DNA from: Eubacteriales Family XIII. Incertae Sedis bacterium
Lineage (GTDB): Bacteria; Bacillota; Clostridia; Peptostreptococcales; Anaerovoracaceae
Length of the DNA: 11,854 nucleotides
Assembly (NCBI GenBank): GCA_031276775.1
Contig: JAISML010000146.1
Span: forward strand, 1-11,854
Direction of reading: 5' to 3'
A program made the translations under genes and the position numbers. A model generated the notes under the pieces. That model was not told where the DNA came from. It was given only the letters and a program-made list of their open reading frames with translations, and did not search any database. Below are positions 6,617 through 11,854 of the stretch, in pieces. How positions within the stretch are numbered: the stretch's first letter is position 1; each line of letters starts with the position of its first letter.

Positions 6617-8248
6617 ATGACGGTAACAAACATTATGAAAACAATCTTCTTGATCGGCATGCCGGGCAGCGGCAAGACGTCTTTCGGCAAGCGGGCGGCG
6701 AAAGAACTGAACATGACGTTCCTCGACACCGATGCGATCATAGAGGAGCGGGACGGTATGACGATCGCAGAGCTGTTTGCGCAAAAAGGGGAACCGTATT
6801 TTCGGGCACGGGAATCCGCCATGATCGCGGAGATCGCCGCAGCCGCCATGTGCGAAAAAGGGATGCGTGAGGCGAGCGACTTCGGCGCGGCCGCAAACGA
6901 CGCCGACACGGCGCCGGGAAGCAAAATTCAAATTGCCGCCGCTGCGGGACGGATCGTTTCCGTCGGCGGCGGCGCCATCGAACGTGAGGAGAATGTGCGG
7001 GCGATGCGGCGGGGCGGTATTGTCGTGTTCATCGATCGTTCCCTTGCCGACATTGAAAGCGGTGTGCGGTACGGTGCGGATCGTCCCTTGCTGTCCGACA
7101 GCGCGGGACTCGCCGCGCTCTATGCGCGGAGATCGCGCCTGTATCCGGCGGCCGCGCACCGCGTCTTGAAGAATGAGGGCGAATACGAGCGCGTGTTGGA
7201 ACGTTTGCTCGCAATGATTTGTCTTTTGGGCGTCACGGCGGACTATTGCGTGATCGGCGATCCGATCGCACACAGTCTCTCTCCCTTGCTGCATGGCGCG
7301 GCTTTCAAATTTTTGGGCGCGGACGCCGTCTACGGCGCCGCGCGCGTCCCGCGCGGGCAACTGCGTGACGCCTTGGCGGACGTCCGCGCGGGACGGTTGA
7401 AAGGCATGAACGTCACGGTTCCCCACAAGTTCGGCGCCGCCGAATACGCAGACGAAACGCAGGGCGACGCGGTACGCAGCGGGGCGGTGAACACGCTTCT
7501 CCACCGGGAAGGCCGGCTGATCGGGTACAACACGGACATGGAAGGCTTGTTGCTCGCGCTGAACCGGGAGGGACAGGGATATGCGGGACGCAATGTCGCG
7601 ATCCTGGGATCCGGCGGCGCGGCGGCCGGCGTCGCGCACAAGGCGGCGGCGGAAGGCGCGTCGCGCATCGTGCTCGTCGGCCGCAACGTCCGCATGCTGC
7701 GGGAGATTTCGGCGGCGTGCGCACGCGGTTCCGCCCCCGGACGGGGACGGGGTGGGGCGGCATCCGGTTCGCGCGTACGGATCGACGCCGCGCGCTATGA
7801 TTTTGAAACGCCCGTTGCCGCAGGGGCGGAGAGGGCGCGCGGACCTGTGCAGCTTTCGGCCGGCGCGGACGTGCCGGATTCCGCGCCCGGCGCGGGGAAC
7901 TGCGCCGCATGGGGCGACATCCTGTCGGATACGGACATACTCATCAACGCCACGCCGCTTGGCATGGAAGGCGCCGCCGCCCGGTTTTCGGATTTCGATT
8001 TTCTCAAAGCGCTTCCGAAGCGGGCTTTGGTGTACGATCTGATCTACAGACCGGCCGAAACCGCTTTGCTCACGGCGGCGAAAACGTTGGGGCTGAACGC
8101 CGTAAACGGTCTGGGCATGTTGATATATCAGGGGATATTGTCGGATGAATTATTTTTGGACAGAAGCATCGACGGCGCCGACAGGGAAACCCTGTTTGAG
8201 GTGATTCGCGGGCGGTTGATGATGAAAGGAGGGTTGGACAGGATATGA
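6617..8248 (+). CDS. aroK/aroE: Shikimate kinase-shikimate dehydrogenase fusion (AroK-AroE)
   Basis: A single 543-residue frame carries two enzymes. Residues 1 to about 200 are shikimate kinase: Walker A GMPGSGKT (14-21), DTD (37-39), FRARES with R63, GGGA (117-120) and lid-region RPLL (156-159). Residues about 205-543 are shikimate dehydrogenase: AHSLSP (218-223), NVTVPHK with catalytic K271, NTDMEG with D307, NADP loop GSGGAAAG (331-338), NATPLGM (444-450) and Q505 near the end. They would catalyse pathway steps 5 and 4. Only a few residues separate the kinase end from the dehydrogenase first strand. Both halves carry low-complexity insertions, at about 79-109 and 368-432, without loss of known catalytic residues. 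ATG 6617 lies one base after the aroC stop with AGGGGA at 6601-6606; M7 (6635) is a weaker alternative. The stop overlaps the aroF start. The two-domain assignment is firm; the exact boundary is inferred. Confidence 0.94.
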   Translation: MTVTNIMKTIFLIGMPGSGKTSFGKRAAKELNMTFLDTDAIIEERDGMTIAELFAQKGEPYFRARESAMIAEIAAAAMCEKGMREASDFGAAANDADTAPGSKIQIAAAAGRIVSVGGGAIEREENVRAMRRGGIVVFIDRSLADIESGVRYGADRPLLSDSAGLAALYARRSRLYPAAAHRVLKNEGEYERVLERLLAMICLLGVTADYCVIGDPIAHSLSPLLHGAAFKFLGADAVYGAARVPRGQLRDALADVRAGRLKGMNVTVPHKFGAAEYADETQGDAVRSGAVNTLLHREGRLIGYNTDMEGLLLALNREGQGYAGRNVAILGSGGAAAGVAHKAAAEGASRIVLVGRNVRMLREISAACARGSAPGRGRGGAASGSRVRIDAARYDFETPVAAGAERARGPVQLSAGADVPDSAPGAGNCAAWGDILSDTDILINATPLGMEGAAARFSDFDFLKALPKRALVYDLIYRPAETALLTAAKTLGLNAVNGLGMLIYQGILSDELFLDRSIDGADRETLFEVIRGRLMMKGGLDRI

Positions 8249-9261
8249 TTGTGATTCTCAACGAGAATGCCTCCGCGTTTCAAATCGATGAATTGAAACG
8301 CGATATGGAAAGCAGAGGTTTGGTGGTGCAGGACATTTACGGAGAGAGCAGGCGCATGCTCGGACTCGCGGGGGATACGGCTTTCCTCTCGGAGGAGGCG
8401 CTCCAACGGATCGACTTCGTGGAACGCGTGGTGCGGGTGTCGGAACCGTACAAGCTGTCGGGCCGGCATTTCCATCCCGAAGACACACAGCCGGTCCTGC
8501 CCGGAAATGTGAAGATGGGAAACGGACATTTTGCGGTCATCGCGGGTCCGTGTTCCATCGAAAGCGAGGCGCAGATACTGTCCATCGCCCGCGATGTGAA
8601 GCGCTCCGGCGCATCGTTGCTCAGGGGCGGCGCGTTCAAACCGCGGTCTTCGCCGTATTCTTTTCAGGGACTCGGTTTGGATGGTCTGGATCTGCTGAAG
8701 ATCGCAAGGGAGAAGACGGGGTTGCCCATCGTCACGGAGATCATGTCGGCCGAATATCTGGACGTCTTTGCGCGTGAGGTTGACGTGATTCAGATCGGCG
8801 CGAGGAACATGCAGAATTTTCCGCTTTTGCGCGAGGTGGGCAATCTCGGGAAACCGGTGCTTTTGAAACGCGGTTTGTCCAGCACCATCGAGGAACTGCT
8901 GCAGGCGGCGGATTACGTGCTGATGGGCGGCACAAACGACGTCATACTGTGCGAAAGGGGGATCCGGACCTTTGAAACGGCGACGCGCAACACGCTCGAC
9001 ATCTCGGCCGTTCCGACGCTGAAAAAAAAGTCCCACCTGCCTGTGGTGGTGGATCCCTCGCATGGTACAGGCTACTGGGATTTGGTGTATCCGATGGCTC
9101 TGGCGTCTGCGGCGGCGGGTGCGGACGGACTGATGATAGAGGTGCACAACAGCCCCGAGTCCGCCCTGTGCGACGGGCAACAGTCGATCACGCCGGCTTT
9201 GTTCGACAAGCTCATGCGCGCGATCGACGCGGTGCGCGGTTCCCTCGGCGCCGTGTCTTAA
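8245..9261 (+). CDS. aroF: 3-deoxy-7-phosphoheptulonate (DAHP) synthase, type I-beta with N-terminal regulatory domain
   Basis: This enzyme condenses PEP and erythrose-4-phosphate, the committed first step of the pathway. The 338 residues fit the form known from Thermotoga maritima: a ferredoxin-like N-terminal domain (about 1-70) before the TIM-barrel core. Core motifs are AGPCSIES with metal ligand C103, LRGGAFKPRSSPYSFQG (126-142), VDPSHGTG with H273, E299 in MIEVHNSP, and D310 in LCDGQQS. All four expected metal ligands are present. In the Thermotoga enzyme the N-terminal domain mediates inhibition by tyrosine and phenylalanine; the same is likely here but cannot be proven from sequence. 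The start overlaps the aroK-aroE stop in ATGA with AAAGGAGG just upstream, indicating coupled translation. A gap of 126 bases follows before pheA. Confidence 0.96.
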   Translation: MIVILNENASAFQIDELKRDMESRGLVVQDIYGESRRMLGLAGDTAFLSEEALQRIDFVERVVRVSEPYKLSGRHFHPEDTQPVLPGNVKMGNGHFAVIAGPCSIESEAQILSIARDVKRSGASLLRGGAFKPRSSPYSFQGLGLDGLDLLKIAREKTGLPIVTEIMSAEYLDVFAREVDVIQIGARNMQNFPLLREVGNLGKPVLLKRGLSSTIEELLQAADYVLMGGTNDVILCERGIRTFETATRNTLDISAVPTLKKKSHLPVVVDPSHGTGYWDLVYPMALASAAAGADGLMIEVHNSPESALCDGQQSITPALFDKLMRAIDAVRGSLGAVS

Positions 9262-9387
9262 GGAAACACTGATTGACGCTTGTCCGCGGCGGCGCCGGCC
9301 CATGTCCGCACAGGGCAATGCCGGCAGGGGCAATAAAGTGGGAAGCGACGCTTTCCCAACGGAGAAAGAACGGAAACGGAGGCGAAC

Positions 9388-10506
9388 ATGGATGCGGAAT
9401 TGAAACAATACAGGGACAATATCGACGAGGTCGATCGCGAGATCGTGCGGCTGTTTGAACGGCGCATGCATCTTGCGAAAGAGGTGGGGGATTACAAAAG
9501 GGAACACAACATGTCCATTCTCGACAGTACGCGGGAACAGGCGATCGCGGAACGGGCCGCAGACGCCGTGTCCGGTGGGTTGAAAGGGGAGGTCACCTTG
9601 CTCATGCGCGCGCTCATGGCGCTGGCGCGGGAGTATCAAAGGAGTTCGCAGTTTGGGAAGGAGGAACCTTTCCTGCCGCCGCCGGCGACGCCGAAGCGGG
9701 AGGGCGTACACTGTGTCTACCAGGGGGCGCCCGGCGCGTGGAGCGAGCAAGCGGCGCGCAAACTTTTCCCCGGCGCCGAGTTGTCCGCGGCCGCGTTTTT
9801 CGAGGACGTGTTTGAAGCCGTCAAAAAGGAAAGGGCGGATTACGGCGTGGTCGCCATCGAAAATTCCCAATCGGGCGCGATCGGGGAGACCTACGATCTG
9901 CTGAGGAAGTACGGCTGTTATGTGGTGGGCCGTACCTGGATCGACATCAAACATTGCCTTATCGCGAAGCCCGGCGCGGCGCTCACCGGCATACGGGAGG
10001 TGTATTCCCATCCCGAAGGGTTCAGGCAGTGCCACAGGTTTCTCATGGACAAGGCTTGGGATTTGATCGCCTGCAGCAATACGGCGGTGGCGGTGGAAAA
10101 GGTGAGAGCGTCCGGGGGCGACAAAGCGGCGGCCATCGGTTCGAGGCTTGCCGCCGAACTGAACGGGCTCGCGGCGCTCGCGCCGGACATCATGGACGCC
10201 GCGAACAACAAAACCTCGTTTGTGGTGATCGGGCGGGAACCGGAATACACCGAACGGAGCGATTTGATCTCCGTCACCTTTTCCGTCGCGCACCGTTCGG
10301 GTTCGCTGTGCGAAGCGCTGCTTCCGTTTATGGCTGCGGGACTGAATCTCACGCGCATCGAATCCAGACCCGTTTCACCCGGAAATTACAGGTTTTTCGC
10401 GGAGATTTCGGGCAATATCCTCGACCGGGGGATCGTCGATACGTTGCGGCACGTTGCGGGCGCCACTGAATACCTTGAAGTCCTGGGATGTTATCACACC
10501 GTCTGA
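9388..10506 (+). CDS. pheA: Bifunctional chorismate mutase-prephenate dehydratase (P-protein)
   Basis: The 372 residues form three parts. An AroQ-type chorismate mutase (about 1-90, with R9, K37 and a helical run typical of the fold) is followed by a proline-rich linker, then prephenate dehydratase (about 107-282). The dehydratase shows YQGAPGAWSEQAA (111-123), AIENSQSGAIGETYDLL (156-172), SHPEGFRQC (207-215) and NKTSF (274-278). A C-terminal ACT domain (about 294-372) contains ESRP (325-328), which binds phenylalanine for feedback inhibition in this family. The enzyme turns chorismate into prephenate and then phenylpyruvate. The usual TRF motif reads TSF here: the catalytic Thr is kept but Arg is replaced. 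GGAGG (9378-9382) supports ATG 9388. The 126 bases before it hold imperfect hairpins without a T tract, so read-through from aroF is expected. Its presence fits the Phe reading of the T-box. Confidence 0.95.
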   Translation: MDAELKQYRDNIDEVDREIVRLFERRMHLAKEVGDYKREHNMSILDSTREQAIAERAADAVSGGLKGEVTLLMRALMALAREYQRSSQFGKEEPFLPPPATPKREGVHCVYQGAPGAWSEQAARKLFPGAELSAAAFFEDVFEAVKKERADYGVVAIENSQSGAIGETYDLLRKYGCYVVGRTWIDIKHCLIAKPGAALTGIREVYSHPEGFRQCHRFLMDKAWDLIACSNTAVAVEKVRASGGDKAAAIGSRLAAELNGLAALAPDIMDAANNKTSFVVIGREPEYTERSDLISVTFSVAHRSGSLCEALLPFMAAGLNLTRIESRPVSPGNYRFFAEISGNILDRGIVDTLRHVAGATEYLEVLGCYHTV

Positions 10507-10535
10507 GCCGTCCGAACCGAAAGGAAGATGCGCGC

Positions 10536-10964
10536 ATGAAGAAAATACTTGTCGTCAACGGGCCCAATCTCAACAGACTGGGGAAGCGGGAACCCGACAA
10601 ATACGGACGGGAAACCTTGGACGAAATCAATGAATACCTGACGGGAAAAGCGATCGCGGCGGACTGTTCCCTCACCTTTTTCCAGAGCAATGTCGAAGGC
10701 GAACTTGTCACCGCGATCCAGGACGCCGACGGTTTTGACGGGATCATTCTCAATGCGGGCGCTTACACCCATTACAGCATTGCGCTTCGGGACGCCATCG
10801 CCGCTGCGGACGTCCCTGCGGTGGAAGTGCATATGAGCAACATCCACGCAAGGGAAGACTTCCGCCATGTGTCCGTCATTTCCTCCGTATGCCGGGGATC
10901 GATCGCCGGCTTCGGCAGGGAGAGCTATTTGCTCGCCCTGTACAGTTTTCTCACGCCGCGCTGA
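10536..10964 (+). CDS. aroQ: 3-dehydroquinate dehydratase, type II
   Basis: AroQ removes water from 3-dehydroquinate, the third pathway step. The 142 residues match the small dodecameric type II enzymes, not the unrelated type I AroD. The active-site lid holds R18 and Y23 in GKREPDKYG, the two catalytic positions. ILNAGAYTHYSIALRDA carries the substrate Asn, EVHMSN the conserved His, and FRHVSVIS the late Arg/Ser segment. ATG 10536 has AAGGA at 10521-10525; the frame extends upstream into the end of pheA but without a suitable start site. It is the last recognised operon gene. No convincing terminator hairpin follows it before the next promoter at about 10980. Confidence 0.96.
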   Translation: MKKILVVNGPNLNRLGKREPDKYGRETLDEINEYLTGKAIAADCSLTFFQSNVEGELVTAIQDADGFDGIILNAGAYTHYSIALRDAIAAADVPAVEVHMSNIHAREDFRHVSVISSVCRGSIAGFGRESYLLALYSFLTPR

Positions 10965-10979
10965 TCGCGGGCGCCGGGA

Positions 10980-11008
10980 TTGTTGTTCGCGGTTCCGCGT
11001 GATATAAT
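10980..11008 (+). promoter_or_regulatory. Promoter for the downstream sensor gene
   Basis: TATAAT at 11003-11008 is preceded by TG one base upstream (11000-11001), forming a full extended -10. TTGTTG at 10980-10985 is a partial -35 with a 17-base spacer. It lies just after aroQ and about 65 bases before the next gene, so the sensor gene probably has its own transcript. Confidence 0.7.
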
Positions 11009-11072
11009 GTGGTCGGAAGCGGGGTTTGCGGGAAGACGGAAATTTGCGTCCGCGCGGCACGAAAGGCTGTGA

Positions 11073-11854
11073 ATGGGGATTATGGCGACAAAAGTTTTAA
11101 ATTCCGGGCATACGGCGCCGGGACATGGGAAAAGCGCCGTCCGCAGTATTCGCGGGAAGATTCTCACCGGTATTTTTGCGGTCGTCACCATATTGACGGT
11201 CGTATTGATGTCGGTCATGACCTATTTCATGAACAGTCTCACGAGTACGATTCTGCGCGAAACCTTGCAGCCTATGGCAAAAACAGCCGCGCAGAGCGTG
11301 GAAGCGAATCTGCATCTCATGGCGGATCGGATTTTTCTTACGCGCGACAACGCCGTGCTGTCGGACAGAAACGCGCCGCTCCCGGAGAAGCAAAAGGTGT
11401 TGGACAAGGCGATATCGGGCATTGAATTTGTCTGGATCGGTATCTACAATCTGGGCGGCCGGCTCCTGACAGGGAGCGAGGATTGTCCCGTTCTGATGGG
11501 GGACAGCGCGTTCTTTGACGAAATGAAAGCGACCGAAAACCTTGTCATCGCCGATACTTCTTTCGATTCCTCCGGTCTTGAAATCGTGGTCGGAACGCCG
11601 ATTTTTGACGCAGAGGACGAGATGTATTCCTATCTCGTCGGTTCTTACGACTACGGCATTCTGTATGATTCCATGTCGAACATCAATCTCGGCTCCAAAG
11701 GATCGGCTTTCATCGTCAACAACGAAGGCGTCTACATGGCGCACAAGGACGTTTCCTTGATCGAAAACAGGGGGAATATCCGGGAAACGTTCGGAGAAAG
11801 TGACGAGATCGCGGAGATGCTGGAACAGATGCGTCTCGGGCAGACCGGTATTGT
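11073..11854 (+). CDS. Membrane sensor with dCACHE-like extracellular domain, probably a methyl-accepting chemotaxis protein (3' end outside window)
   Basis: The frame is open to the right edge, giving 260 complete codons with no stop. After a short polar N-terminus and SIRGKIL, a single strong membrane helix follows (KILTGIFAVVTILTVVLMSV, roughly residues 28-50). Next comes a long extracellular-type region that starts with a helical stretch (ETLQPMAKTAAQSVEANLHLMADRIFL). Later segments resemble double-CACHE ligand-binding domains: EFVWIGIYNLGGRLLTGSE, LEIVVGTPIFD, and SKGSAFIVNNEGVYMAHKD before a loop with ENRGN. This layout is typical of clostridial chemoreceptors, but the HAMP and signalling domains lie outside the window. 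A histidine kinase or diguanylate cyclase with the same sensor is possible. ATG 11073 is preferred because AAAGG (11062-11066) precedes it by six bases; ATG 11082 is an in-frame alternative. It is probably unrelated to the aromatic operon. Confidence 0.8.
   Translation, partial: MGIMATKVLNSGHTAPGHGKSAVRSIRGKILTGIFAVVTILTVVLMSVMTYFMNSLTSTILRETLQPMAKTAAQSVEANLHLMADRIFLTRDNAVLSDRNAPLPEKQKVLDKAISGIEFVWIGIYNLGGRLLTGSEDCPVLMGDSAFFDEMKATENLVIADTSFDSSGLEIVVGTPIFDAEDEMYSYLVGSYDYGILYDSMSNINLGSKGSAFIVNNEGVYMAHKDVSLIENRGNIRETFGESDEIAEMLEQMRLGQTGI

Noticed and set aside
6404..7639. A 411-codon minus-strand frame opposite aroC and aroK-aroE
   Set aside because: It is a shadow of two confirmed genes, with no motif or ribosome site to support it.
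9294..9357. Hairpins between aroF and pheA (GCCGGC at 9294-9299 with 9320-9325; GGGAA at 9340-9344 with TTCCC at 9353-9357)
   Set aside because: The stems are short or imperfect and no T tract follows, so neither is called a terminator. No second T-box or promoter was seen in this 126-base gap; an RNA processing role cannot be excluded.
8128..10293. A 721-codon open frame on the minus strand across aroF and pheA
   Set aside because: It lies entirely antisense to two genes with full catalytic motifs. Its translation is rich in Arg, His and Pro with no recognisable domain. Long antisense frames are expected in GC-rich, codon-biased genes.
1..11854. CRISPR arrays, insertion sequences, tRNA or rRNA genes, attachment sites
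   Set aside because: No regularly spaced repeats, transposase-like frames, terminal inverted repeats or cloverleaf structures were noticed on either strand by eye.

Overview
The window looks like chromosomal DNA from a GC-rich member of the Firmicutes (Bacillota), most likely a clostridial lineage. The clearest clue is a complete T-box leader RNA, a device found mainly in Gram-positive bacteria. An Lsa-like ABC-F protein, a Thermotoga/Bacillus-type DAHP synthase and strong Shine-Dalgarno sites fit this. I cannot name the genus from sequence alone.

Layout, all on the + strand. (1) Positions 2-583 hold the C-terminal two thirds of an EamA/DMT-family permease, cut by the window edge. (2) Positions 584-865 are a regulatory leader. 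It has a promoter, a five-codon leader ORF, and four RNA segments that can form either an intrinsic terminator or a perfect 9-bp antiterminator. It lies directly upstream of (3), an ABC-F ATPase (866-2356) of the ribosome-protection type. This is the architecture expected for antibiotic-inducible ribosome-mediated attenuation. (4) Positions 2424-2793 hold a consensus promoter and a T-box riboswitch whose best specifier reading is UUC (Phe). (5) Positions 2834-10964 are an aromatic amino acid operon: aroB, aroA, aroC, an aroK-aroE fusion, aroF, pheA and aroQ. (6) A second promoter precedes the N-terminal part of a dCACHE-like membrane sensor, probably a chemotaxis receptor, cut by the right edge.

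The operon encodes every step from PEP and erythrose-4-phosphate to chorismate: AroF, AroB, AroQ, the AroE domain, the AroK domain, AroA and AroC. PheA then converts chorismate to phenylpyruvate. No prephenate dehydrogenase, tryptophan gene or aminotransferase is present. This agrees with a phenylalanine-sensing T-box at the head of the operon. A second control layer is likely at the enzyme level, through the N-terminal regulatory domain of AroF and the ACT domain of PheA.

The most noteworthy observations are the attenuator in front of the ABC-F gene, the T-box with a slightly variant antiterminator bulge, the near-linkerless AroK-AroE fusion, and a recurring pattern of low-complexity loop insertions and small in-frame tandem duplications in AroA, AroC and AroK-AroE.
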